Of a stretch of 64,000 bases of DNA, positions 36,279 through 44,353 are shown one piece after another. The DNA is from Collinsella aerofaciens. Lineage in GTDB: Bacteria > Actinomycetota > Coriobacteriia > Coriobacteriales > Coriobacteriaceae. The notes under the pieces were generated by a model that saw only the letters and a list, made by a program, of their open reading frames with translations, did not search any database and was not told the DNA's origin. The translations under genes and the position numbers were made by a program. Each line of letters opens with the position of its first letter. Positions within the stretch are counted from its first letter, which is position 1. The DNA is taken from contig NZ_CABJFS010000001.1 in assembly GCF_902364945.1 (NCBI RefSeq), forward strand, positions 124,001 to 188,000. The letters run 5' to 3'.

Positions 36279-37121
36279 ATGATTGTGTTTTCCGATATGG
36301 ACGGAACGCTGCTGACGAGCGATAAGCAGATGAGCGACGCCACTTGGGCAATGCTCGACGAGCTCGCACGTCGTGGCATCGAGTTTGTTCCCTGCACGGG
36401 GCGTCCGCTGTCGGGCATCTTTGAGCCCATTCTCGCCCATCCCGCCGTGCACTACGCGGTCTGTGCCAACGGCGCCAGCGTCTGGCAGCTCGACGACGGT
36501 ACGCCCGCCGATGCCTCACGTGCTACGCGCATTTTGAGCCGACCGCTCGACCGCGCCATCGCCCACCGCGTCCATAGCATTGCCGCCGACCATGACGTCA
36601 CCTTCGATATCTTCGCGGACGGGCAGTGCTTCCTCCCCCGCTCGCTTTACGGGCGCCTGGATGAGTTCTGCGGCGGTGACCCCCACATCGCGGCTTCGCT
36701 CAAGCGCACACGAACACCGATCGACATGGATATCGACAGCAAGATCGACGAGGTCGAGACGCTCGAACGCATCGCCATGTACTGGCACGACCCGGCCGAT
36801 CGCGACGCCATCGTGGCGGCGCTCGACACGCTCGGAGGCATTGAGATCACGCGTTCTTACGCCATGAATATCGAGGTCATGGGTAAGGGCGCCACCAAGG
36901 GAACAGCCCTCACGTGGCTATGCGAATACCTGGGCGAGCGTCTCGCCGACGCCTGGGCGTTCGGCGACAACATCAACGACATCCCCATGCTGCAGGCAGC
37001 GGGCCACGGCATGGCCATGATCAACGCCGAGCCCGAAGACCGCGAGGCCGCCGACGCCATCACCGAATACGACAACGACCACGACGGCGTCGCCCGCACC
37101 ATCATGGCCGCCCTCGCCTAG
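36279..37121 (+). CDS. HAD-superfamily (Cof-type) phosphatase
   Basis: A 280-residue HAD-IIB hydrolase. Motif I is FSDMDGTLL at residues 4-12 (nucleophile Asp6), motif II CTGRPLSG, and motif IV FGDNINDIPML near the C-terminus. The family dephosphorylates sugar phosphates or flavin intermediates. The ATG at 36279 follows AAAGGA. Its 3' end lies in a zone of short GACTAGTC-type repeats, opposite a second HAD gene transcribed towards it. Confidence 0.93.
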   Translation: MIVFSDMDGTLLTSDKQMSDATWAMLDELARRGIEFVPCTGRPLSGIFEPILAHPAVHYAVCANGASVWQLDDGTPADASRATRILSRPLDRAIAHRVHSIAADHDVTFDIFADGQCFLPRSLYGRLDEFCGGDPHIAASLKRTRTPIDMDIDSKIDEVETLERIAMYWHDPADRDAIVAALDTLGGIEITRSYAMNIEVMGKGATKGTALTWLCEYLGERLADAWAFGDNINDIPMLQAAGHGMAMINAEPEDREAADAITEYDNDHDGVARTIMAALA

Positions 37122-37130
37122 TCATTGGCC

Positions 37131-37175
37131 AGTCACTGGGGATGTTCTTAAATGACTAGTCGTTGGGGACGCTCT
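37131..37175. repeat. GACTAGTC / GGGGACGTTCTT repeat cluster, first site
   Basis: Two degenerate units of AGTCRYTGGGGAYGYTCTT are visible, separated by AAATGACT. The same motif, inverted, forms the tandem repeat at 38204-38275. The two sites flank the HAD gene at 37241-38035. Confidence 0.7.
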
Positions 37176-37240
37176 TCGCGAAAAAGCTGCAAGGACTGTC
37201 CCCCACTGCCGGCAGAAAAGGAACGTCCCCAACTGCCGGA

Positions 37241-38035
37241 TTAGGCGAGGCTCTCCAGAACACGGCGGAGTTCTTGCTGGACGGCGTGGTCGCGGTTACG
37301 ACCCACCACGCGATCGGCCACCGCCTTGAGCGCGGGGCGCGCGTTTTCCATCGCGCAACCCGTGCCGACAAAGCGAATGATCTCGTAGTCGTTCATAGAG
37401 TCGCCAAACGCCATAACCTCATCGCGCCCAATGCCGTAATGCTCCGCGAGCTGTGCGATGCCCGAAGCCTTCGACACACCGGGCTGCATGGCATCGATCC
37501 ACGCGTTGCCTGAAGGCGCAAAGGTAAAGAGCTGACCGAGTTCGCGCTGTAGCACGTACGCACTGTCCATAACGACACCGTCGTCGCAAAAGATACTCGC
37601 TTTGATGATATTTACGCTGGGATCGGGCAGCTCCCAAATGCGCTCGGCATTGGGGAGGTCCTTATCGACCTCGCGCACGAACTTGCTCTCGTCATCGAGC
37701 AAAAAGGACTTGGTTCGGTCAAAGAGCGCAAGATGCAGATTGGGAAACGTCGCGACGGCCTGGGCGAGCTTTCGAATCGCCAGGTGCGAATACACCTCGC
37801 GGTCTACCATTTTGCCGTCGGCGTAGACCTGGGCACCGTTAGCCGCGACAAAGTCCATCTTGTCGCGAACGGGCGCAAAGAACTCGCACAGGCGATCGTA
37901 GCGGCGGCCTGATGATGCGGCAAAATGTACACCATGCTCGCGTAGTGCCAGGATCAATTCGTAGGTCTCAGGCGGCACCTGGCCATTTTCGTCAAGCAGT
38001 GTGCCGTCCATATCGGATGCAATCAGTTTAAACAT
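37241..38035 (-). CDS. HAD-superfamily (Cof-type) phosphatase
   Basis: A 264-residue HAD-IIB hydrolase. Motif I IASDMDGTLLDENG starts at residue 5; SSGRRYDRL is motif II, and FGDSMNDYEII is motif IV. It is homologous to the gene at 36279 but not a close copy. The ATG at 38035 uses GGGAG. That Shine-Dalgarno sequence is part of a 62-bp hairpin just upstream (38041-38102), which may control translation. Its substrate is unknown. Confidence 0.93.
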   Translation of the reverse strand: MFKLIASDMDGTLLDENGQVPPETYELILALREHGVHFAASSGRRYDRLCEFFAPVRDKMDFVAANGAQVYADGKMVDREVYSHLAIRKLAQAVATFPNLHLALFDRTKSFLLDDESKFVREVDKDLPNAERIWELPDPSVNIIKASIFCDDGVVMDSAYVLQRELGQLFTFAPSGNAWIDAMQPGVSKASGIAQLAEHYGIGRDEVMAFGDSMNDYEIIRFVGTGCAMENARPALKAVADRVVGRNRDHAVQQELRRVLESLA

Positions 38036-38040
38036 AGAAA

Positions 38041-38102
38041 AGCTCCCTTCGGGCTTGATGGAATCGGACGTGTATCCGATTCCAACGTACCCAAAGGGAG
38101 CT
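38041..38102 (-). promoter_or_regulatory. Two-tier hairpin sequestering the ribosome site of the HAD gene
   Basis: On the minus strand AGCTCCCTTTGGG pairs with CCCGAAGGGAGCT, and inside this GGAATCGGA pairs with TCCGATTCC. The right outer arm contains the GGGAG that would bind the ribosome, 5 bases before the start codon. The right arm is followed by TTTTC, so a terminator role is also possible. Confidence 0.6.
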
Positions 38103-38203
38103 CAAATAAGACGCCGCAGTCGTAAACGTTACATAGACCTGGCAAATAGCTCACACATGCCAGGGGTCCTACGGTCGCGGCGTCAGGCAGCCCGCCAAAG
38201 AGT

Positions 38204-38275
38204 GTCCCCGATGACTAGTCGTTTAAGAACGTCCCCGATGACTAGTCGTTTAAGAACGTCCCCGATGACTAGTCG
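38204..38275. repeat. 27-bp tandem repeat (2.7 copies) overlapping the ade stop codon
   Basis: The unit GTCCCCGATGACTAGTCGTT plus TAAGAAC (27 bp) occurs at 38204-38230 and 38231-38257, with a third, partial copy from 38258. The copies are nearly identical. The third copy's CTAGTC supplies the TAG stop of the adenine deaminase gene (38269-38271). Confidence 0.92.
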
Positions 38276-40089
38276 GCGTAGGTGAAAGTGGTGACGTCGA
38301 ACATGCCCTCGGGGCGGATGCGGAGCGTCGGGATCACCGGCAGGGGCAGGAAGATGATGCCCATGATGGGGTCGAGCGGCGGCTCGATGCCCATGGCGCG
38401 CGCCTTGACCATAAAGTCGTCGTGCTGCGCGGCGACATCCTCGGCCGTGCCCTCGCTCATCAGGCCACCGAGCGCCAGCGGAATACGCGCCACGACCTCA
38501 CCGTTGCGCACCAGCACGTGGCCGCCCTGGCCAACAGCCTCGACGGCAGCCATCATATCGGCCGCGTTGTCGCCCACCACGCACACGTTGTGCGAGTCGT
38601 GGCCGATCGTCGAGGCGATGGCACCGCCCGTAATGGTAAAGCCACGCACCCAGCCGCGACCAATGTGCTTGCCAACAAGACCCAGGCCCGCAGGGCCATC
38701 ACCGTCGGCCCCCTCGGCCTGCAGTGACACGCCGCGGCCGTGGCGCTCGATCAGCATAATGCGGCGCAGGCCCTCGGCATTCTCGGGACGAGCCATGCCC
38801 GTGATGGCCTTGCCCGGCACCACGTCGATCACGGCCTCGCCCGGCTTAAAGGCATAGTCGAACACGTCGAGCGATAGCTTCGGCAGCTTAACGGAAGCAC
38901 GCAGCTCATCGGCAAGGGCCGCAACCTCGGCCATCTCGGGTGCAATTTCGCCCACAAAGGTGCCATCCTGCGCCACCAGGGCACCGGCGGCATAAACACG
39001 ATGCGGAGCCGTGGCAAACGTAAGGTCATCGAGCACCAGCAGGTCGGCGCGCTTGCCCGGGGCGATCGCGCCACGGAGCTCGTGTGGGTCGCGGCAGCCG
39101 TGGTCCAGGCCAAATGCCTCAGCCGTAGAAAGGGACGCCATGGAGATGGCGACCACCGGGTCGATGCCGGCCTCGATAGCCACGCGACAGGCATTGTCGA
39201 TCATACCGGTCGAAAGCGCGTCGGAAGGAGCACGGTCGTCGGTCGCAAAGCAGCAGCGACGGGCGCGGGCGGGGTTCTCCAGCAGCATCGGCGACAAGTT
39301 GGCCAGGTCGTGGCTGCACGTGCCCTCGCGCAGCATCACATACATGCCGCGGGACAGCTTATCGAGCGCCTCCTCGGGAATCGTCGACTCGTGGTCGGCG
39401 ATAATACCCGCTGCGGCATAGGCGTTGAGGTCTTTGCCGGCAACAAGTGGCGCATGGCCGTCGACCTGCTTGGACGGCGTCTGGTTGGCAGCGTCGATGC
39501 GAGCGCAGGTCTCAGGATCGGCCATAAAGACACCCGGCAGGTTCATCATTTCGCCCAGACCAAAGACATCGCCCGGATACTCGGCAAAAAACGCCTGCAT
39601 GTCAGCGGCGGTAATCACAGCGCCCGCTTGCTCATCGGGCAGCGCGGGCACGCACGAGGGCATCATGTACTTGATAGAAATGGGCGCGCGACGGCCGTCC
39701 TCGATCATAAAGCGCAGGCCGTCCAGGCCGGAAACGTTGGCGATCTCGTGGCTGTCGGCGATGGCAGTGGTGGTGCCGCGCGTCGCCGCCATGCGCGCAT
39801 ACTCGGCGGGACGGATGTTCGAGGACTCGATATGCAGATGTCCGTCGATAAAGCCGGGGGCGATATAGCGACCCTGGCAGTCAATGACCTCAGCCGCCTC
39901 GTAGGTGCCGGCGGCATCGTCGCGACCGTCGTAGAGCACGCCGACGATTACGCCGTCCTTGACGGCAACGCTACCGGGCGCCACACGCTGGCCATATACG
40001 TCGACAATCTGCGCATTGGTAAACAGCGTGTCGACGGGCACGCGGCCCTCGGCAGCATCGATCACAGACCTCATGACCTCAACGGACAT
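38269..40089 (-). CDS. ade: Adenine deaminase
   Basis: A 606-residue amidohydrolase converting adenine to hypoxanthine and ammonia. The metal-binding HLHIESS comes after GFID, followed by DSHEIANVSG, IADHES and the C-terminal domain with ITGGAIASTIGHDSHN, all typical of bacterial Ade. Length is slightly above the common 570-600. The ATG at 40089 follows AAGGAG. The stop codon lies in a tandem repeat. It is a single gene of purine salvage. Confidence 0.96.
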   Translation of the reverse strand: MSVEVMRSVIDAAEGRVPVDTLFTNAQIVDVYGQRVAPGSVAVKDGVIVGVLYDGRDDAAGTYEAAEVIDCQGRYIAPGFIDGHLHIESSNIRPAEYARMAATRGTTTAIADSHEIANVSGLDGLRFMIEDGRRAPISIKYMMPSCVPALPDEQAGAVITAADMQAFFAEYPGDVFGLGEMMNLPGVFMADPETCARIDAANQTPSKQVDGHAPLVAGKDLNAYAAAGIIADHESTIPEEALDKLSRGMYVMLREGTCSHDLANLSPMLLENPARARRCCFATDDRAPSDALSTGMIDNACRVAIEAGIDPVVAISMASLSTAEAFGLDHGCRDPHELRGAIAPGKRADLLVLDDLTFATAPHRVYAAGALVAQDGTFVGEIAPEMAEVAALADELRASVKLPKLSLDVFDYAFKPGEAVIDVVPGKAITGMARPENAEGLRRIMLIERHGRGVSLQAEGADGDGPAGLGLVGKHIGRGWVRGFTITGGAIASTIGHDSHNVCVVGDNAADMMAAVEAVGQGGHVLVRNGEVVARIPLALGGLMSEGTAEDVAAQHDDFMVKARAMGIEPPLDPIMGIIFLPLPVIPTLRIRPEGMFDVTTFTYAD

Positions 40090-40363
40090 ACATACTCCTT
40101 TAACTGTAGAAATAACTGCGGAGCGGACGAGCCTTCACCGCAGCAAGCCAATAGCCATTGTATGCCCAAAAGAAGGGTCGTAAATACGCCTCCCTCCGCT
40201 TAATGATCCCTTGGGGACGGAGAAACATCTCCCATTTTTACCCGACGCACAGGCTCAAAACGGAACATTATCCACGCTCACACCGGGCAAAATTTATGTC
40301 CGCACGGCGAGATATACTCTGATGTCAAAGGCATTTGGACAAGCCAAAGAGAAAGGAAACACC

Positions 40364-41200
40364 TTGTTCTATCTCAAGGATTGCAGCGGACAGCCGAGGG
40401 CGCCGCAGAGGAATATCGAAGGTATCATGCGCGGCGTACGCATCGCCTTTAGACTTATTCCCTTCGTACAATCCGTCGAACTTGTAGGACCTGAAGATAT
40501 CGAGGGTGACTGCCCTATTCAGCTTCAGGTCAATATCGATCCGCGGTTTGGCAAGCCCTTCGCTCCGATCTTCGACGAGCCCTGGCAACCCTCGAGAGAT
40601 GTACGCTTTAAGCCGTTTAGTCAATACCTGCTTACCGAACTTGGTCGCGATGTTGACTGCTTTGCTGGCGACAGCGCCCGCGCACGCGAGATCGGGCGCG
40701 ATACTAAGCTTGTCTACGAGCGAGAGCCCGACTACTTTCTGTCTGACACAATCGAACCGCTGTTCAAATCGGCCGAAAATGACGCGCGAGAAGCCGCGAG
40801 GTGCCTGGAGGACGACTTTCGCGCCATGGCCCCCAACATCTGCCACTATGCCGGTGAGGCGGTGCTGTCGAGTCTCGAAATCGCCTACCACGCCATGGGC
40901 GGTCTGGATGTATTCGCGCCCGACATCTCTAATTACTTGGAGAATGCGTCGGAGGCACGAGCGATACGTTGTGCCGACTTATGGCTAAGGCACGCCGCGG
41001 GCGAGCTCGATTATTGCATGCGATGCGTTCATAACGGCGCGCCGCTCAGCGGTCTTGACGCGCTGTGCGCGGTAGTCTACGCGAATGAGTTTGCTGATGA
41101 GTTGGACATGGCCGGTAGACCGGCATTTTGGATTCCAGTTCGCAATCCCGAGGTTATTGAGCTCATGAGGACACTCGAGATGCCACGGCAATGCCGGTAA
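40364..41200 (+). CDS. Uncharacterised protein, paralogue A
   Basis: A 278-residue soluble protein homologous to the next gene. Shared elements include FY.KD at the N-terminus, the VELVGPEDIEGDCPIQLQVNID segment, LGRDV, GRDTKLVYERE and FWIPVRNPEVIELM near the end. The start is taken as TTG at 40364, with AAAGGAAA upstream, because it aligns with the ATG of the paralogue; an ATG at 40322 has no ribosome site. I do not recognise the family. It lacks the C-terminal domain of its neighbour. Confidence 0.75.
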   Translation: MFYLKDCSGQPRAPQRNIEGIMRGVRIAFRLIPFVQSVELVGPEDIEGDCPIQLQVNIDPRFGKPFAPIFDEPWQPSRDVRFKPFSQYLLTELGRDVDCFAGDSARAREIGRDTKLVYEREPDYFLSDTIEPLFKSAENDAREAARCLEDDFRAMAPNICHYAGEAVLSSLEIAYHAMGGLDVFAPDISNYLENASEARAIRCADLWLRHAAGELDYCMRCVHNGAPLSGLDALCAVVYANEFADELDMAGRPAFWIPVRNPEVIELMRTLEMPRQCR

Positions 41201-41245
41201 CACGAGAAGGACGGACCACTCTAGGTAGCATGAGATAGGGGCGTT

Positions 41246-42316
41246 ATGTTTTATTACAAGGATTATTCCTCTTCAACGGTGTCGCCGAAGAGAGCCATAG
41301 ATGAAATTGCAGATGCCTTGCAATGGCCTCTCAGCAATAGCCTCTGTGTGAAATCTGCCGAACTCGTTGAACCCGAGAAGCTCAGCGGCGAAGGACCGAT
41401 TGAACTGCAGCTTAATATCGACTGGCGGCTTGGCACTCCTCTTGTGTCTGAATTCGTCATGCCGTGGAAAGTGGCTGACGAGGAGCGCTGCAGGCGGTTT
41501 GCCGACGAGATCGTTCCGCGGCTGGGACGTGATGTCGAATGTTATACGGACCGCAACGACCGTGCGAGCACGCCAGGTCGTAACACGAAGCTCGTCTACG
41601 AGCGTAGCGAGCACGACGAGAGCGAAATGAAGAAGTCCCTCGAGATTTCTGAAGAGCTCGCGCGGGAGACAGCAGGGTATCTGGCAGATAGTTACCGCTC
41701 TAACGCAACGGAAATCTGTCTGAACGCCGCCAGCATAGCGCAGGGATATCTCGACCTTGCCTCCAACGCCATGGGAGAAACGGACGATTACGTCCCATGG
41801 AATAATAGCGTCTGGGTATCTCTTGATGAAGCTCAGCTTTGTCGTGCAATCAACGGAAGCCCCCGACTCGACCGCGCTGCACACACATTGGACCACCACA
41901 AGCATGCCTATGAGCTTAGCTTATATGGTGAACAAGTGGTGTTCGGTCACGATGCGCTTCGCGCAGTGACCTACGTAAACGAGATCGCGGATGCGCTGCA
42001 TGCGGCTGGCAGGCCGGCATATTGGATTCCAGTTCATAATCCCGAGGTTTACGACCTCATGAAGACGCTCGGATTGATTCCGGAGAAGCCGAAATTTGAA
42101 AAAGGCGACCGCGTGCGCTTTTGGGATGTTCGGGACACCTCGATACACGGGCGTTATGTCAACTTTCCCGAAAGGTTTGGCGTCGTCGAGGACGCCACCC
42201 CTCAGCCTGGTGGAAACCCCAGCAAGGGGCGTTTTTGGACGTACGACGTTCGCGAGGGCGATGTGCTCCACAAAGGGCTGACAGATTGGGATATCGAGTG
42301 GCCCTATCGTTGCTAG
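41246..42316 (+). CDS. Uncharacterised protein, paralogue B with extra C-terminal domain
   Basis: A 356-residue protein. Residues 1-280 align with the preceding gene (FYYKDYSSS, ELQLNIDWRLG, LGRDVECY, GRNTKLVYER, YWIPVHNPEVYDLMK). The last 75 residues, from FEKGDRVRFWDVRD, look like a small beta-rich module with SH3-like spacing. The ATG at 41246 has AGGGG upstream; 45 bp separate it from paralogue A, so the two are probably co-transcribed. No signal peptide or membrane segment is seen. The function is unknown. Confidence 0.78.
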   Translation: MFYYKDYSSSTVSPKRAIDEIADALQWPLSNSLCVKSAELVEPEKLSGEGPIELQLNIDWRLGTPLVSEFVMPWKVADEERCRRFADEIVPRLGRDVECYTDRNDRASTPGRNTKLVYERSEHDESEMKKSLEISEELARETAGYLADSYRSNATEICLNAASIAQGYLDLASNAMGETDDYVPWNNSVWVSLDEAQLCRAINGSPRLDRAAHTLDHHKHAYELSLYGEQVVFGHDALRAVTYVNEIADALHAAGRPAYWIPVHNPEVYDLMKTLGLIPEKPKFEKGDRVRFWDVRDTSIHGRYVNFPERFGVVEDATPQPGGNPSKGRFWTYDVREGDVLHKGLTDWDIEWPYRC

Positions 42317-42358
42317 ACGACGGTTCCCGCCCAAGGGATCCCAAGCGTCGGCACCAGC

Positions 42359-42398
42359 TTGGTGCATAGTAACCTGGCCCCATTGCACTATATTGATG
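42359..42398 (+). repeat. TTGGTGCA repeat, left copy
   Basis: TTGGTGCA ... CCATTGCAC is followed by an AT-rich TATTGA segment. A similar sequence in the same orientation lies at 42856-42898. The two bracket the small gene at 42428-42817. Confidence 0.75.
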
Positions 42399-42427
42399 TC
42401 TATAGTTTTTAATCTAAGGAGCTATTG

Positions 42428-42817
42428 ATGCAACTAAACCTAGACATGAACTCGACCGAAATGAGAGCGTGGGCGAAAACCAAAAAAGCCAGCTATACTT
42501 GGTCGACGCTTTATGACGATCAAGTTTGGAAAAGTCCGGGACAGTCCGGCGACACGGAGCAAGAGCACTGCGTCACATGGCTTGAAGCACAAGATGGGGC
42601 CCGGACAGCAAAAAGTGTTTACAATCATCTGAATTGTGCTGCTCTTGCACTGTGGATTGCGGAAGCCGCGGGCGTCAATGGCAGCGCCGTCGAAGAGGCG
42701 TATCACGCGGCAGAGCTATCATTCAGCGACAAGGGGTCTGCTAGTTCGGCGGCGGCTGCCGTCAGGCGCGTTATCCCCTGGACCATGGTTGTCGAAGCTT
42801 CTCAATCTAACCAGTAG
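42428..42817 (+). CDS. Uncharacterised 129-residue protein
   Basis: A soluble protein with no recognised catalytic motif. The middle contains SVYNHLNCAALALWIAEAAG and the C-terminus AAVRRVIPWTMVVEA, a pattern (LWxAEAxG, then RRVIPW) that I believe recurs in uncharacterised gut bacterial proteins. The ATG at 42428 has AAGGAG six bases upstream. It is flanked by two direct repeats and could be a mobile cassette, or part of the same unit as the two upstream paralogues, from which it is separated by 111 bp. Confidence 0.75.
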   Translation: MQLNLDMNSTEMRAWAKTKKASYTWSTLYDDQVWKSPGQSGDTEQEHCVTWLEAQDGARTAKSVYNHLNCAALALWIAEAAGVNGSAVEEAYHAAELSFSDKGSASSAAAAVRRVIPWTMVVEASQSNQ

Positions 42818-42855
42818 CACCTCGATATGACAGAGCCAGTAACGGCACCGCAAAA

Positions 42856-42898
42856 TTGGTGCAGACTAGCCTGACTCCATTGCACCAAACTATTGACG
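42856..42898 (+). repeat. TTGGTGCA repeat, right copy
   Basis: TTGGTGCAGACTAGCCTG continues to CCATTGCACCAA, giving a palindromic outline TTGGTGCA/TGCACCAA. It matches 42359-42398 in the same orientation, 497 bp away. Confidence 0.75.
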
Positions 42899-42913
42899 AC
42901 CAAGGCACCAAAA

Positions 42914-42982
42914 AAGTTGCGGTGGAATAGTTCCCGTTTAAAGGCCTAGGCCGCGTTTTTAGGAACTATTTCACCGCAACTT
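42914..42982. repeat. 69-bp palindromic element, copy 2 (GTTGCGGTG family)
   Basis: AAGTTGCGGTGGAATAGTTCC pairs almost fully with GGAACTATTTCACCGCAACTT (one mismatch). The inner sequence AAGGCCTAGGCC differs from the other copies. It lies just beyond the tyrS terminator. Confidence 0.92.
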
Positions 42983-42984
42983 AA

Positions 42985-43017
42985 AAGGCCGCAGTCGGGA
43001 ATCCTGGCTGCGGCCTT
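42985..43017 (-). terminator. Intrinsic terminator of tyrS
   Basis: On the minus strand AAGGCCGCAG pairs with CTGCGGCCTT, followed by TTAAG. It lies 27 bp past the tyrS stop. Confidence 0.82.
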
Positions 43018-43044
43018 GTTGCACTTGTAAGGTCAACTCACTCG

Positions 43045-44256
43045 TTAAATCAGCTTGAAGCCCTTGCGCTTGCCTACGGAGAGGGTGTCGCCCAGCTTGA
43101 GGGCGCTCGGGTCGATGTTGTAGCTCTTGGGAGCCACGGCCTCGCCGTTGATCTTGACGCCGCCGCCGTCGATGTCGCGACGGGCCTGGCCGGCGCTCGC
43201 CGAAAGGCCCAGGTCCTTAAGCAGGCCGGCGAGGTAGATCTGGCCCTCGTCGTTGACGGTCAGCTCGACATGCTTCTCGGGGAAGTCGGCAAGCTGGCCC
43301 TCCTTGAACACGCGGTCGAACTCGGCCTGAGCCTCGTCACCGGCACCGGCGCCGTGATAGGTGTCGCACAGGTCGCGGCCCAGCGCGCGCTTGAGCTCAT
43401 AGGGATCGGCGGAACCGTCGGCCAGGGCAGCGTCGATCTTGTCGACCTCGGCCGGGGCGAGCGAGCTAGCCAGACGATAGTACTTGCCGATCATCTCGTC
43501 GGGGATAGACATGGTCTTGCCGAACATATCCTTGGGAGCATCGGTCAGGCCGATGTAGTTGCCGTAGGACTTGGACATCTTGCGCACGCCATCGGTGCCC
43601 TCGAGCAGCGGCATGGTAAGCGCGATCTGCGGCTCCATGCCCATCTTCTCCATGAGCTCGCGGCCGGCGAGCAGGTTGAAGAGCTGGTCGGTGCCGCCCA
43701 TCTCCACGTCGGCCTTGATCTGAACGGAGTCGAAGGCCTGCATCACGGGGTACAGGAACTCGTGCAGGGCGATCGGCGTCTGGGACTGGTAGCGCTTGGT
43801 AAAGTCATCGCGCTCGAGGATGCGGGCGACGGTGAACTTGGAGCACACCTGCAGCAGGCCGGCCAGATCCATCGACAGGATCCAGTCGCCGTTGTGCACG
43901 ATGGTGGTCTTCTCGGGATCCAGGATCTTCATGGCCTGGCTCACGTAGGTCTCGGCGTTGGCCTCGATCTGCTCCTGCGAAAGCTGCGGGCGGGTGGAGT
44001 TCTTGCCCGAGGGGTCGCCGATCAGCGCAGTGCCGTTGCCGATGATAAGGGTGACGTTGTGGCCCAGGTCCTGGAACTGACGCATCTTGCGCAGGGGCAC
44101 GGCATGGCCCAGGTGCAGGTCGGGGCTGGTGGGATCGACGCCGAGCTTGATGTTGAGTGGCTCGCCCTTCTCAAGCTTCTTGCGAAGGTCGGCCTCGGGG
44201 ACGATCTGCGCTGCACCCGAGGTGATGATACGCATTTGCTCGTCAACAGACAGCAT
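43045..44256 (-). CDS. tyrS: Tyrosyl-tRNA synthetase
   Basis: A 403-residue class I aminoacyl-tRNA synthetase. The HIGH-type motif is HLGH in DLHLGHAVPL, and KMSKS is in VRKMSKSYGN. The C-terminal S4 domain (LLKDLGLSASAGQARRDIDGGGVKING) binds tRNA. It attaches tyrosine to tRNA-Tyr. The ATG at 44256 follows GGAGG with eight-base spacing. The 97-bp gap to the next gene leaves little room for a T-box leader, and none was seen. Confidence 0.97.
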   Translation of the reverse strand: MLSVDEQMRIITSGAAQIVPEADLRKKLEKGEPLNIKLGVDPTSPDLHLGHAVPLRKMRQFQDLGHNVTLIIGNGTALIGDPSGKNSTRPQLSQEQIEANAETYVSQAMKILDPEKTTIVHNGDWILSMDLAGLLQVCSKFTVARILERDDFTKRYQSQTPIALHEFLYPVMQAFDSVQIKADVEMGGTDQLFNLLAGRELMEKMGMEPQIALTMPLLEGTDGVRKMSKSYGNYIGLTDAPKDMFGKTMSIPDEMIGKYYRLASSLAPAEVDKIDAALADGSADPYELKRALGRDLCDTYHGAGAGDEAQAEFDRVFKEGQLADFPEKHVELTVNDEGQIYLAGLLKDLGLSASAGQARRDIDGGGVKINGEAVAPKSYNIDPSALKLGDTLSVGKRKGFKLI

Positions 44257-44353
44257 TGGGCATCCTCCTTTTGCTATAGCACCCTCACCGGATACGGCGG
44301 TGCTGGAAGTTCATAAACCCACTAATAATAACCAAAACAGCGCGACGCGGCAC

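Noticed and set aside
44257..44353. T-box leader before tyrS
   Set aside because: The gap is only 97 bp and shows no specifier loop, T-box sequence or terminator/antiterminator pair.
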